From contig JAGOUN010000005.1 in assembly GCA_018061255.1 (NCBI GenBank), positions 1 to 40,120 on the forward strand: 40,120 nt of DNA. The letters are read 5' to 3'. Shown in pieces: positions 17,404 through 26,334 of this stretch. Below the pieces are notes generated by a model. That model was given only the letters and a program-made list of their open reading frames with translations, was not told the origin of the DNA and did not search any database. This DNA comes from Gammaproteobacteria bacterium (lineage in GTDB: Bacteria; Pseudomonadota; Gammaproteobacteria; JAGOUN01). Made by a program: the position numbers and the translations under genes. Numbering within the stretch: the first letter of the stretch is position 1; the number at the start of each line of letters is the position of its first letter.

Positions 17404-17452
17404 ATTAGTCAAATTTGTCTAGCGGACATTAGTCAAATTTGTCTAATGTCCG
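17404..17452. promoter_or_regulatory. Direct repeat and 30-bp palindrome before ATPase gene 1
   Basis: ATTAGTCAAATTTGTCTA occurs at 17404-17421 and again at 17428-17445. The second copy is embedded in CGGACATTAG-T-CAAATTTG-T-CTAATGTCCG (17423-17452), a palindrome broken only at two symmetric positions. It lies 52 bp before the ATG of ATPase gene 1, so an operator for it is likely. A relic of an insertion end is the alternative. Confidence 0.6.
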
Positions 17453-17477
17453 ATTTTCAATCAATTTACACCTATTT

Positions 17478-17729
17478 TCAGCTACAATACTTCTGCAAAA
17501 TTTGACCAGCATCACGTTTAGAAAGTTCACGCGAAAGTTTTACGCGTTGCGCCTCACCCCCGGAGGTGTAAACAACTTTATTGTGCATAGTGCCGCCTTG
17601 CACAGGATGGGGATGACAAACAATACAAGTAATAGCTCGCGGTTCTGCAGGTGATGAAATTAATACCTCTACAGCTCCTGCTGGGCCAGGAATTAAAAGA
17701 ATTTGTTTTTTATTAGAAGCAAATGTCAT
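17478..17729 (-). pseudogene. Chimeric relic: hydrolase 5' end fused to a uvrA fragment
   Basis: From ATG 17729 the first 50 codons copy the hydrolase at 15398-16042 (through HNKVVYT). The frame then switches, still in register, to [18 protein letters not shown], which is the signature of the second ATPase domain of UvrA, and ends LQKYCS. At DNA level 17502-17562 resembles 19581-19641 inside uvrA. The junction lies at a short shared ACC-TTR-TC-like sequence, so microhomology joining is plausible. The 83-residue product cannot be a hydrolase (no Ser or His) or a UvrA. A Ser-less expressed peptide is possible but unlikely. Confidence 0.85.
17502..17562 (-). repeat. Partial copy of uvrA 19581-19641
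   Basis: About 61 bp, with a 36-base identical core (17511-17546). Most differences in the translated part are synonymous, with one Thr-to-Ala change. Confidence 0.85.
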
Positions 17730-17737
17730 TTCAGTCT

Positions 17738-19210
17738 CTACTCGCAATGCGCCAACATATCATCCAAACTAATGCTCCAATTTACAAGCTCTTTTGAGTA
17801 AGCATTCTCTTGCATTCCATGAGCACTTAGGAGTAGAAAAACAATGTGTTTTTTTGTCTTTGTCTCTTCGCGGAAAATTTTTAATTTACTACGCAATTCT
17901 TCAGCATATTTTTTGGTAATAGCAAAAGGCTTATCCGTACATTTAATCTCACAAAGCGTTATTGTGTCATCTTCTCGATCAAAAACCAGGTCTATTTGCG
18001 CCCCAGATTTTTTATCGCTTGCCTTAGGAATATAGGACCAATTTCCCATAAAATTCACCTGAGCAACAGCCGCAGCCTTACAGATCGTCAATACATGCTG
18101 GTAACACATCATTTCAAAAGAAATCCCTCGCCAAGCGTGAAATTCGCCTGTCTTCGATATTACCTGCCAATGCTCGCGTAACTCTTTCATTCTTTGTATC
18201 GTTTTTCTCTTAGGCAGCACCCAATGCAAATAAAAGTTAGAATATTCATCAATCAATCTGTAGGTAAGTAAGCGTTCAGGACGCCCATAACTCCCAAGTT
18301 CTATCACAAAACCAGCTTCAATCAACGCCAGAATTTTTTTATTGAAATTTCCTCCATCCGACGACAGCGTCAATTTAGCCAATAAATTCTGTCGTGAAAG
18401 CCCATGTGGATGTTGAGAAAGCATGGACACAATTTCCTCATAAGCGTCTGCTGCAGAAAACAAAGATGAAAATAACTCATCAAATTCACCTAATAACTCA
18501 CCGTCCGCAGAGAAAAAAAGCTTATCAATATTTTGTGTTATCGAAAGCTTGGCATCGAGAAGTTTAAGATAGTGTGGTATACCCCCCATAACAGAATAGA
18601 TTTGCAACAATTGTGCATTATTAATATGAGGGTATTTTTCACTAAGAAATTGCTGCGTCTCTTTTAAGTTAAACGGCTCAAGCCGAATTCGACCGGTCAA
18701 TCTATTATGCAATCCACCTCGATTTCGAATAATATTTTTAATCATCCATGAAGCCGCTGAACCACATACAATCAATTTTAAATGGGGCATATCAACCCAA
18801 TATCGATTCCAATAAAAATCTAGCGCAGATAAGAAGTTTGATTTTGGACTTGCTAGCCACGGCAATTCATCAAAAAACAAAACTATTTTGCCTTTTTTCA
18901 CTTTTTCTTGCATAACTTGGGTCAGCAATTGAAAGGCATCATGCCAAGTATTGGGCGTCTCAAGTACTAGATGTTTATCATAAAATGTTTCTGCCATTGA
19001 TAGAGAAAAATTTTTAAGCTGCTGAGAAACATTTGAATGTTTCTCGCCACTCAACTGAAAATAGAAGCATTTTTTTTGTTTTAGAAAAGTTCTAATTAAG
19101 TAAGTTTTTCCGACCCTTCTTCTACCATAAACTGCAAAAAATTCAGCCGCTCCTGAATCAAACATATCATTCAGCTTGCGCTGCTCTTTCTTTCGGCCAA
19201 CAATAATCAT
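17738..19210 (-). CDS. AAA ATPase with DUF234-type nuclease-like C-terminus
   Basis: A P-loop ATPase of the ATPase_2/DUF234 family, mostly of unknown role. From ATG 19210 it is 490 residues. The start MIIVGRKKEQRKL is the family N-terminus, Walker A is GRRRVGKTY (29-37) and Walker B is IVLFFDELPWL. The C-terminal QIDLVFDR and LCEIKC form a PD-(D/E)xK-like site. The frame is open to a TTG at 19264, but that codon is the -35 of a strong promoter, and GGAG lies 7 bases before ATG 19210, so the shorter form is chosen. The stop sits at the edge of the duplicated hydrolase segment. Confidence 0.88.
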   Translation of the reverse strand: MIIVGRKKEQRKLNDMFDSGAAEFFAVYGRRRVGKTYLIRTFLKQKKCFYFQLSGEKHSNVSQQLKNFSLSMAETFYDKHLVLETPNTWHDAFQLLTQVMQEKVKKGKIVLFFDELPWLASPKSNFLSALDFYWNRYWVDMPHLKLIVCGSAASWMIKNIIRNRGGLHNRLTGRIRLEPFNLKETQQFLSEKYPHINNAQLLQIYSVMGGIPHYLKLLDAKLSITQNIDKLFFSADGELLGEFDELFSSLFSAADAYEEIVSMLSQHPHGLSRQNLLAKLTLSSDGGNFNKKILALIEAGFVIELGSYGRPERLLTYRLIDEYSNFYLHWVLPKRKTIQRMKELREHWQVISKTGEFHAWRGISFEMMCYQHVLTICKAAAVAQVNFMGNWSYIPKASDKKSGAQIDLVFDREDDTITLCEIKCTDKPFAITKKYAEELRSKLKIFREETKTKKHIVFLLLSAHGMQENAYSKELVNWSISLDDMLAHCE

Positions 19211-19220
19211 AGCAAACTCC

Positions 19221-19264
19221 AGCCCGGTATAATTTATTATACCGGGCTGAATAACTTGTTTCAA
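19221..19264 (-). promoter_or_regulatory. Promoter with overlapping palindromic operator, ATPase gene 2
   Basis: On the minus strand TTGAAA (19264-19259), 17 bp, then TATAAT (19241-19236) form a near-consensus sigma70 promoter. The -10 is buried in a palindrome, AGCCCGGTATAAT-TT-ATTATACCGGGCT read on the plus strand at 19221-19248, with perfect 13-bp arms. A repressor bound here would block transcription, and the same arms would form a hairpin at the very start of the RNA. Confidence 0.7.
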
Positions 19265-19301
19265 TCAAATAATCCGCCCAGGATAAACAATATGGCCAAT
19301 A

Positions 19302-22133
19302 TTAGAGACCCCTTAAGGTTTTTTTCAAAAAATGCCCGGTATGCGACACTTTGTTTTTCGCCACCATTTCGGGGGTTCCCTCTGCGATAATCTGACCGCC
19401 TTTACCACCGCCTTCTGGCCCTAGGTCAATTACCCAATCTGCCGTTTTGATGACATCTAAATTGTGTTCTATCACGACGACTGTGTTGCCTTTATCGCGC
19501 AGGCGATACAACACTTCTAATAATTGCGCCACGTCATGAAAATGTAATCCAGTGGTGGGCTCATCTAAAATGTACAGTGTTTGACCGGTATCACGTTTAG
19601 AAAGTTCACGCGAAAGTTTTACGCGCTGTGCCTCACCGCCAGATAAGGTTGTGGCACTTTGCCCTAAGGTTATATAGGAAAGACCCACGGAAATTAATGT
19701 ATCCAACTTGCGTTTAATCACTGGCACAGCATCAAAAAATACCACGGCATCTTCTACCGTCATATTTAATATTTCGTGAATATTTTTATCTTTATACTTC
19801 ACTTCTAAAGTTTCACGGTTATAACGCTTACCCTGGCAAATATCACAGGTGACATAAACATCCGCAAGGAAATGCATTTCGACTTTCACTAAACCATCGC
19901 CTTGACACGCTTCACAACGTCCACCTTTAACATTAAAACTAAACCTTCCTGGTTGATAACCACGCGCACGCGACTCTTTTGTGTCAGAAAATAACTCTCG
20001 AATAGGTGTAAATAATCCGGCATAGGTCGCAGGATTAGAACGCGGTGTTCGGCCAATCGGACTTTGATCGATATCAACGACTTTATCTAAAAGATTCAAA
20101 CCTTCTACACTCTCATACGCTAAAGGTTTAATTTGGCTAGCGCCATTGAGCTCCGTCGCGGCTAATGGATATAAAGTATCGTTAATTAGCGTTGATTTTC
20201 CTGAGCCAGAAACGCCTGTCACACAAGTTAATAATCCCAAGGGTAATTTTAAGGTAACATTTTTCAAGTTATTGCCAGAAGCGCCCACGATTTTAACCCA
20301 TTGATTATCATGTCGATTAGTGCGTTTTTCAGGAACTACAATACCTAATTTTCCGGATAAATATTGTCCGGTCAATGAAGCTGGATTTTTAATTACTTGT
20401 TCCGGCGTTCCTTGCGCAATAATATTGCCACCATGCACGCCAGCACCTGGCCCAATATCGACCACATAATCTGCGCTACGTATGGCATCTTCGTCATGCT
20501 CAACTACAATGACTGTGTTGCCTAAATCTCGCAAATAATGCAGCGTTTTTAATAAACGTTCATTATCTTTTTGATGCAAACCAATAGAGGGCTCATCAAG
20601 AATATACATCACACCGACTAAACCCGAGCCAATTTGACTCGCTAAGCGAATACGCTGCGCTTCGCCACCAGAAAGCGTTTCAGCACTTCTATCCAGACTT
20701 AAATAATCTAGGCCAACGTTAATCAAAAATCCTAATCGCGCCACGCATTCGTTTTTAATTTTCTCGGCAATTTTTTCACGGCTGCCGGTTAATTTTAAAG
20801 TATCAAAAAATGCTTTGGCTTGATCGATTGGCATACGCACAATTTCTGGCAACGTTCTTTCATCAATAAACACATTGCGTGCTGCTGTATTAAGTCGAGT
20901 GCCTTCACAAGCTTGACAGGGTTGATTCACTAAATATTTGGCTAATTCTTCTTTGATCGCAATAGAATCCGTCTCGCGATAACGGCGTTCCATGCTGCGA
21001 ATGACACCTTCAAAAACATGGGTGCGCTTTAATAATTTTCCATTATGGCCGGGATATTGAAAATCTATTTTGACCGTACCACTGCCATAGAGTAATACGT
21101 TTTTAATTTTAGCCGACAAATCTTCGTAGGCTTGGGTTAATTTAAAATTGTAATGCTCAGCGAGCGACGATAACACATGGTAGTAATAAACATTTTTTTT
21201 ATCCCAACCGCGAATAGCTCCCCCGCCCACGGAAAGGCTTTCATCATGAATCACGCGGCTTTCATCAAAAATTTGTTTCACCCCTAAACCATCACAGTCT
21301 GGACATGCGCCGTTAGGATTATTAAAAGAAAACATGCGCGGCTCAAGTTCAGTAATGCTGTAACCACATTCAGGACACGCGAATTTAGAAGAAAAAACGA
21401 GCGGATCTTTTTTGGGATCATCCAAAAATGTCACATAAATTAATCCACCAGAAAGTGTTAATGCGGTTTCGATAGATTCCGCTAAACGCTGCTGCATTTC
21501 AGTGCGTACTTTAAATCGATCAATCACCACTTCTATCGTATGTTTTTGTTTCGCATTTAATGCTGGCGCATCATCTAACTCAACGACAACACCATCTATA
21601 CGTGCACGCACATACCCTTGTGAACGCAATTGCGCAATTAAATTTTGAAATTCACCTTTGCGATCACGTACCACTGGCGCTAATAACATCACCTTGGTAT
21701 CAGCAGGCAAAGTTAAAATCTGATCAACCATTTGGCTGACAGTTTGCATTTCCAAGGTGGTTTTATGGGTTGGGCATTGTGGTTGGCCAACGCGCGCAAA
21801 CATAAGCCGCAAATAATCGTAAATTTCAGTGATAGTTCCTACAGTTGAACGTGGATTATGCGACGTAGATTTTTGTTCAATCGAAATTGCCGGTGAAAGT
21901 CCTTCGATACTATCAACATCGGGCTTTTCCATCATCGATAAAAATTGACGCGCATAAGCCGATAATGATTCAACATAACGTCGTTGCCCTTCCGCATAAA
22001 GCGTATCAAACGCTAATGACGACTTACCTGAGCCGGATAGGCCTGTGATCACAATAAGCTTATTGCGCGGCAGGGTGACATTAATATTCTTTAGGTTGTG
22101 AGTACGCGCCCCACGAACGATGATGTTATCCAC
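19302..22133 (-). CDS. uvrA: Excinuclease ABC subunit A
   Basis: Damage-recognition ATPase of nucleotide excision repair, acting with UvrB on DNA. It is 943 residues (E. coli 940). Both ABC modules are complete: Walker [12 protein letters not shown] near residue 31 and [11 protein letters not shown] near 640, and signatures [14 protein letters not shown] and [14 protein letters not shown]. The zinc-finger cysteines lie in CPECGY/CPDCDG and [16 protein letters not shown]. The end is intact ([13 protein letters not shown]). A 61-bp piece is duplicated at 17502-17562. The promoter region is shared with the divergent toxin-antitoxin pair. Confidence 0.98.
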   Translation of the reverse strand: MDNIIVRGARTHNLKNINVTLPRNKLIVITGLSGSGKSSLAFDTLYAEGQRRYVESLSAYARQFLSMMEKPDVDSIEGLSPAISIEQKSTSHNPRSTVGTITEIYDYLRLMFARVGQPQCPTHKTTLEMQTVSQMVDQILTLPADTKVMLLAPVVRDRKGEFQNLIAQLRSQGYVRARIDGVVVELDDAPALNAKQKHTIEVVIDRFKVRTEMQQRLAESIETALTLSGGLIYVTFLDDPKKDPLVFSSKFACPECGYSITELEPRMFSFNNPNGACPDCDGLGVKQIFDESRVIHDESLSVGGGAIRGWDKKNVYYYHVLSSLAEHYNFKLTQAYEDLSAKIKNVLLYGSGTVKIDFQYPGHNGKLLKRTHVFEGVIRSMERRYRETDSIAIKEELAKYLVNQPCQACEGTRLNTAARNVFIDERTLPEIVRMPIDQAKAFFDTLKLTGSREKIAEKIKNECVARLGFLINVGLDYLSLDRSAETLSGGEAQRIRLASQIGSGLVGVMYILDEPSIGLHQKDNERLLKTLHYLRDLGNTVIVVEHDEDAIRSADYVVDIGPGAGVHGGNIIAQGTPEQVIKNPASLTGQYLSGKLGIVVPEKRTNRHDNQWVKIVGASGNNLKNVTLKLPLGLLTCVTGVSGSGKSTLINDTLYPLAATELNGASQIKPLAYESVEGLNLLDKVVDIDQSPIGRTPRSNPATYAGLFTPIRELFSDTKESRARGYQPGRFSFNVKGGRCEACQGDGLVKVEMHFLADVYVTCDICQGKRYNRETLEVKYKDKNIHEILNMTVEDAVVFFDAVPVIKRKLDTLISVGLSYITLGQSATTLSGGEAQRVKLSRELSKRDTGQTLYILDEPTTGLHFHDVAQLLEVLYRLRDKGNTVVVIEHNLDVIKTADWVIDLGPEGGGKGGQIIAEGTPEMVAKNKVSHTGHFLKKTLRGL

Positions 22134-22250
22134 TTTGGCTCTGTTACTGAAGGAAGAGGGAAGCCATTATACAGTAATTGCGAAGTTTTTCTGTAAAAAT
22201 GGAAAAGAGTTGCTCTTTTTACCAATACATTTGCTTGAAAGCAATTCGCT

Positions 22251-22275
22251 AAAAATGTACACTTTAAATGTACGT
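22251..22275 (+). promoter_or_regulatory. Repeated AAATGTAC motif before the Phd/PIN pair
   Basis: AAATGTACA (22253-22261) and AAATGTACG (22266-22274) form a short direct repeat, each with a GTAC palindrome, 19 bp before the antitoxin start. Phd-type antitoxins repress their own operon through such paired sites. An operator role is inferred. Confidence 0.45.
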
Positions 22276-22292
22276 TTTAACGAGGAATAGCA

Positions 22293-22523
22293 ATGCAAAG
22301 CGTCAATACTACAGAATTACGTAATCATTTACCTAAATATCTCGCAGATGTCACTAATGGTGATGAAATATTGGTAACCTATCATGGTAAAACTATTGCG
22401 CGAATTTTGCCAGTTCGAGACGAACGTTTGGAAGCCAAAAAACTACTCCTTCAATGGCGAAAAACCTGCACCATAGGTGATGTCATTTCACCTCTCGATG
22501 AAGATTGGGAAGCGCAACAATGA
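22293..22523 (+). CDS. Phd/YefM-family antitoxin
   Basis: A 76-residue antitoxin. The N-terminus MQSVNTTELRNHLPKYLADV is the Phd/YefM DNA-binding fold, followed by GDEILVTYHGKTIARILPV and an acidic C-terminal tail (ISPLDEDWEAQQ) that would cover the toxin. GAGG lies before the ATG. The stop overlaps the toxin start (ATGA). It is divergent from uvrA. Confidence 0.9.
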   Translation: MQSVNTTELRNHLPKYLADVTNGDEILVTYHGKTIARILPVRDERLEAKKLLLQWRKTCTIGDVISPLDEDWEAQQ

Positions 22524-22915
22524 TAATATTAGATACTTGCGCCTTAATTTTCGATGCACTGTTTCCCGAACGCCTAACAGAAGACGCGATAAATACCATT
22601 GAAAAGAGTGAACAGCAAAGCAAGTTATTTTGTTGTGATATCAGTTTATGGGAGGTGGCCATGCTCATTCAAAAAAAGCGCCTGAACCCAGAGGTTGAGA
22701 TTCAAATTTTTTTAGAAACGATTCTTAAATCTCGTCGTATTCAACTGTTATCCATCAATCCTGAAATCGCTGCAATTTCTTGCAGTGCAAATATTTTCAA
22801 ACATAAAGACCCAGCTGATCGGCTTATCGCTGCTACGGCGATTCATCATCGTGCAAAACTGGTTACTTCTGATACTAAGCTCGTTGACATTTCAGGGCTA
22901 GAAATTATTTGGTAG
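22520..22915 (+). CDS. PIN-domain ribonuclease toxin (VapC-like)
   Basis: A 131-residue PIN toxin, a metal-dependent ribonuclease. Acidic residues lie at the expected places: D in MIILDTCAL, E in SLWEVAML, D in KDPADRLIAATA and D in LVTSDTKLVD. The ATG at 22520 overlaps the antitoxin stop by 4 bases and is preferred over an in-frame TTG at 22505. It pairs with the Phd-type protein upstream, a common mix of antitoxin and VapC families. Confidence 0.9.
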   Translation: MIILDTCALIFDALFPERLTEDAINTIEKSEQQSKLFCCDISLWEVAMLIQKKRLNPEVEIQIFLETILKSRRIQLLSINPEIAAISCSANIFKHKDPADRLIAATAIHHRAKLVTSDTKLVDISGLEIIW

Positions 22916-22974
22916 AGCTTATGGCTCTCTATAGACAAATAATCTTAGACAGTAACGCTCAAAAACGTCTATAA

Positions 22975-23001
22975 GGGCGGCCAGCCGGTCGCCCCTATAA
23001 T
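22975..23001. repeat. REP-like hairpin ending in CCCCTATA (copy b)
   Basis: GGGCGGCC and GGTCGCCC pair with one mismatch around a short loop, then CCTATAAT follows. Same motif and orientation as three other gaps here. It lies in the 277-bp gap between the PIN toxin and ssb. Confidence 0.55.
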
Positions 23002-23057
23002 CCTAAATGCAGCAGTTAAAAACTACTACACAAGCTTAATGCATTGAATCTAATCGA

Positions 23058-23121
23058 TTTTATTGAAATTTTTCCCTCACCGTGCAGATGAGCACTGCTT
23101 TCGAAAAAAATTTCAATAAAA
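23058..23121. repeat. Perfect 16-bp inverted repeat downstream of ssb
   Basis: TTTTATTGAAATTTTT (23058-23073) and its exact complement (23106-23121) enclose 32 bases that themselves contain GTGCAG and CACTGC as an imperfect inner stem. It could be a long hairpin at the 3' end of ssb mRNA or a small nonautonomous repeat. No T-run marks an ordinary terminator. Confidence 0.6.
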
Positions 23122-23192
23122 CCGCTTATCTTCAGCGCCTTAAGCTCGCTCGCTACGTTTCCAACTGCTGAATTTAGGATAATTGGACAATA

Positions 23193-23654
23193 TCAAAACG
23201 GAATATCATCATCAAAAGAATCATTCATACTAGCGCTTTCAGGCATTTCTTGCGAACGAGATGAAGATTGCGAAGATGACGGTGCATTATAAGAAGATCC
23301 ACCATTTGAACCGCCTTTACCATCCAACATTTGCATTTCGCCTGCAACAATATCGGTTGAATATTTATCAACACCAGTCGCTTTATCCTGCCATTTGCTA
23401 GTACGCAACTTGCCTTCAATATAGACTTTTGCACCTTTTTTGAGATATTCAGAAGCTATTTCAGCCAAACGCCCGTACATCACTACGCGATGCCATTCGG
23501 TTCGCTCTTGTTGTTCACCCGATTGCTTATCTTTCCAAGATTCAGAAGTGGCAAGTGCTAGATTCGTGACTGCCAAACCTTCTGGGGTGTAGCGTGTTTC
23601 CGGATCACGACCTAAGTTGCCGACTAAAATAACTTTATTAATACCTCTTGCCAT
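23193..23654 (-). CDS. ssb: Single-stranded DNA-binding protein
   Basis: Binds and protects single-stranded DNA in replication, recombination and repair. It is 153 residues. The OB fold begins [26 protein letters not shown], the middle has [21 protein letters not shown] and [12 protein letters not shown], then a Gly/Ser/Gln-rich linker leads to the conserved acidic tip DDDIPF that recruits partner proteins. A GGAG ribosome site precedes the ATG. It follows the transporter gene by 19 bp. Proximity of uvrA, an MFS gene and ssb is seen in other gammaproteobacteria, though here a toxin-antitoxin pair has entered. Confidence 0.98.
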   Translation of the reverse strand: MARGINKVILVGNLGRDPETRYTPEGLAVTNLALATSESWKDKQSGEQQERTEWHRVVMYGRLAEIASEYLKKGAKVYIEGKLRTSKWQDKATGVDKYSTDIVAGEMQMLDGKGGSNGGSSYNAPSSSQSSSRSQEMPESASMNDSFDDDIPF

Positions 23655-23673
23655 AATATTCCTCTCCCCTAAT

Positions 23674-25050
23674 TTAGGTAGTTGTTTTTACAGAATTTAG
23701 TTGCGATTGTAGCTCATCCACCGAGCACAAGTCTTTATCAATTTTCAAATATACCACTCGTTCATCAGCACAAACAGCAGCATCAATCACGCCAGGAATC
23801 GTCAAACATTGTTCGCGACTCGGATAAGGGTAAGTCAGCGACAAAACACACGTTGATAAGTAACGTGGCTCTCGCATAAACAAAGCAATGATAAACCAAA
23901 TAAATAATAAAATCACATTGACGAACAAAACATCGGTCATTGAATAATGTTGATATACCCATCCGGATAACACTCCGCCAACAAAAATTCCTAAAAACTG
24001 ACTAGTGGCATAAACACCCATAGCACTCCCCTTTAAACCTGCTGGGGCCACTTTAGAAACTAGAGAAGGCTGCATCGCTTCAAGCACACAAAACGCAGTA
24101 AAAAATAACCAAAGAAACCCAACCAGGCCAATAACGCTCTCTTGCATTATCCAACACCCTAATTCAGACAATACTAATAGGCCAATGCTTAGAATAAAGA
24201 TAAACTTAATTTTTCGCCTAACTTCGGCAATAATAATCATTGGCAAACTTGCGGCAAAGGCGAGAACAATAACTGGCAACGAAACCATCCACTCGTGATC
24301 ACTGGCCCAATGATAGTGGCCAGTTAAAGCGATACCTTTGAACATCAACGGAACCACCACAAAAGTAGCCGTGAGCACTGCATGTTGAATAAAAATTCCA
24401 ATATTGAGCTGTGCTAGCGTTCTATCCAATAAAATAGACGGCAGTTGCGCTAAACTGGGCTCCGCATCATGATGCACGGTCCAGGTTTCTTGGGTCGGCA
24501 CTAAAACTTGCAATAAAACTATTCCAGATACAGCTAGCCCCGCTGTCACCACAAAAATACCTGAAACACCAATATATTGATTGAATAATGGGCCTAAAAC
24601 GATCGCAACTGCAAATGACAGTCCAATGGTCATACCTACAGCCGCCATCGCCTGAGTACGATGCTCTTCCGTAGTAACATCGCACAATAGCGCCATGGTG
24701 GCGCTAGAAACGGCACCTGCACCTTGAATCGCCCTGCCTATCATTACTCCATAGATTGTGTGAGAGAAAGCTGCGACGATGCTGCCAATCGCAAAAATAC
24801 ATAAGCCAGTAATAATGACGGGTTTACGACCCAACTTATCCGACGCTAAGCCAAATGGGATTTGCAAACAGGCTTGTGTAAAGCCGTAAATACCCAGTGT
24901 TAATCCAATCAAAAACGGCGTGCTGGCAGGTAGTGTTTTCGCATAAACAGAAAACACCGGTAGAATCATAAAAAGACCAAGCATTCTAAACGCATAAATC
25001 AACGCAAGGCTGCTAGTCGCTTTCAATTCTTTTCTTGTCATTTTCTGCAT
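23674..25050 (-). CDS. MFS transporter, YajR type
   Basis: A 458-residue inner-membrane major facilitator with 12 predicted helices. The motif A loop is [10 protein letters not shown] and the [18 protein letters not shown], then [14 protein letters not shown] segments resemble the YajR group. After the last helix (about residue 390) a soluble C-terminal domain of about 65 residues ([24 protein letters not shown]) has the ferredoxin-like form of the YajR YAM domain. Substrate is unknown; the group is presumed to export by proton exchange. Confidence 0.88.
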   Translation of the reverse strand: MQKMTRKELKATSSLALIYAFRMLGLFMILPVFSVYAKTLPASTPFLIGLTLGIYGFTQACLQIPFGLASDKLGRKPVIITGLCIFAIGSIVAAFSHTIYGVMIGRAIQGAGAVSSATMALLCDVTTEEHRTQAMAAVGMTIGLSFAVAIVLGPLFNQYIGVSGIFVVTAGLAVSGIVLLQVLVPTQETWTVHHDAEPSLAQLPSILLDRTLAQLNIGIFIQHAVLTATFVVVPLMFKGIALTGHYHWASDHEWMVSLPVIVLAFAASLPMIIIAEVRRKIKFIFILSIGLLVLSELGCWIMQESVIGLVGFLWLFFTAFCVLEAMQPSLVSKVAPAGLKGSAMGVYATSQFLGIFVGGVLSGWVYQHYSMTDVLFVNVILLFIWFIIALFMREPRYLSTCVLSLTYPYPSREQCLTIPGVIDAAVCADERVVYLKIDKDLCSVDELQSQLNSVKTTT

Positions 25051-25068
25051 TTAATTTTTGCCCTTTGC

Positions 25069-25890
25069 TTAGCGATAAAAACACGCTGCATCTACTTGAG
25101 AAAGAATATACCTGAAATACCTATTGGCTGTAATGACATTCTCCATTGTCATAAGATTATCAAAAAGCTGATATTGCTGTATTGCTGGAGAAATCTCATT
25201 GATATTTGTCATAATCCAATTCGCTTTTTCAGACGGAATAGATGGCGCCGCCAATAACCACATTAAACGAATGTTTATGTTTAGATTCAAAGAACGCTCT
25301 ATCATTGAAAGCTCTGTCTTTGAAGTAATAATATTTGCCATAAAAAAGAGAGAAATCTTTAACACCTTACTAATTAATAATAAATTATTGTAACTTTTTT
25401 CATCTCCAGAAAATAAGTCAAGCAAAGTAAATGCAAAAGAATCATCGCATTGATCAAGGTAGATCGCAGCATCTGATTCTATTATCTGCAACCTACCCTG
25501 AGTTTCGTAAAAGGAAATTAAAGGAAAATAGTGCCGGGCGAGGCGAATCACTTGGGAGTCAATCTCTACAACAGTTAACGATAAATCTGGAAAAAGCGTT
25601 AATAACATGGTGACTCCAGCGCCCGCGCCTAAACCAAGAACAAGCCCATGTTTATTGGAAAATTGCCAAGCAGCAATAACAAAAGCATACAAATAGCGAG
25701 ACGCCGCTACAGCACCCGGCCCAGAAGACAAAGAGGAAAAGAAATTTGCATCAGGAAAAGAAAAAACTTGCCCTTCAATTTCATTCTTAATTTTCATCCA
25801 GCGTGTAGAAGAAGTAAAGTCGGAGGTTTCGCCAACAGACACTTGACCAAAAAGACCATTAGATAATTCAAGAATTTTTTGATTGTTCAT
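25069..25890 (-). CDS. Spermidine-synthase-fold methyltransferase-like protein
   Basis: A 273-residue protein with the Rossmann core of the spermidine synthase group. GLVLGLGAGAGVTMLLTLFP is motif I, TVVEIDSQVIRLARHYFPL is motif II and LQIIESDAAIYL is motif III. The catalytic Asp-rich loop of true spermidine synthases (DSTDP-like) is replaced by LLDLFSGD, so polyamine synthesis is doubtful. A decarboxylated-SAM or SAM-dependent reaction on an unknown substrate is possible. It lies between rplQ and the transporter. Confidence 0.7.
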   Translation of the reverse strand: MNNQKILELSNGLFGQVSVGETSDFTSSTRWMKIKNEIEGQVFSFPDANFFSSLSSGPGAVAASRYLYAFVIAAWQFSNKHGLVLGLGAGAGVTMLLTLFPDLSLTVVEIDSQVIRLARHYFPLISFYETQGRLQIIESDAAIYLDQCDDSFAFTLLDLFSGDEKSYNNLLLISKVLKISLFFMANIITSKTELSMIERSLNLNINIRLMWLLAAPSIPSEKANWIMTNINEISPAIQQYQLFDNLMTMENVITANRYFRYILSQVDAACFYR

Positions 25891-25903
25891 TCAATTGAAA
25901 CGG

Positions 25904-25934
25904 GCGGGCACAGGGGAAGCACCCCTACACCCAC
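25904..25934. repeat. REP-like hairpin ending in CCCCTACA (copy c)
   Basis: GCGGGCACAGGGG (25904-25916) pairs with CCCCTACACCCAC (25922-25934) around AAGCA, allowing several G-U pairs in RNA. It lies directly downstream of rplQ, so it may protect or end the alpha operon mRNA. No T-run follows on the minus strand. Confidence 0.55.
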
Positions 25935-25940
25935 CAATAA

Positions 25941-26321
25941 TTATTCTGCAGATAACGGAGAGCCAGGGCGACCCACCAACTCAACATATGCCATAGGCGC
26001 AGCGTCACCTTGCCTAAAACCACATTTTAAAATACGTAAATAGCCACCAGGACGTTTTTCATAACGCGGTCCAAGTTCATTAAAAAGCTTGGTTACAACA
26101 TCACGATCACGTACTCGTGCAAACGCTAAACGACGATGATGAACACTGTCTTCTTTAGCCAATGTAATTAATGGCTCAATAACTCGACGCAACTCTTTTG
26201 CTTTAGTAAGTGTTGTTTTAATCAACTCATGTTGAACAAGAGATGCAGCCATATTTTTAAACATAGCTTGTCTATGAGTGCTTGTTCTTGAAAATCTTCT
26301 ACTTAATCTACGATGTCTCAT
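25941..26321 (-). CDS. rplQ: Large-subunit ribosomal protein L17
   Basis: L17 of the 50S subunit, near the exit tunnel. It is 126 residues (E. coli 127). The start [20 protein letters not shown] and the [39 protein letters not shown] segments are conserved. It is the last gene of the alpha operon, 13 bp after rpoA. Confidence 0.99.
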   Translation of the reverse strand: MRHRRLSRRFSRTSTHRQAMFKNMAASLVQHELIKTTLTKAKELRRVIEPLITLAKEDSVHHRRLAFARVRDRDVVTKLFNELGPRYEKRPGGYLRILKCGFRQGDAAPMAYVELVGRPGSPLSAE

Positions 26322-26334
26322 TACTTCTTATCCT

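Noticed and set aside
17404-17445. CRISPR array from the two ATTAGTCAAATTTGTCTA copies
   Set aside because: Only two units with a 6-bp spacer, and no cas genes.
19889-20077. Minus-strand 62-codon frame inside uvrA
   Set aside because: Shadow of the intact uvrA zinc-finger region in another frame.
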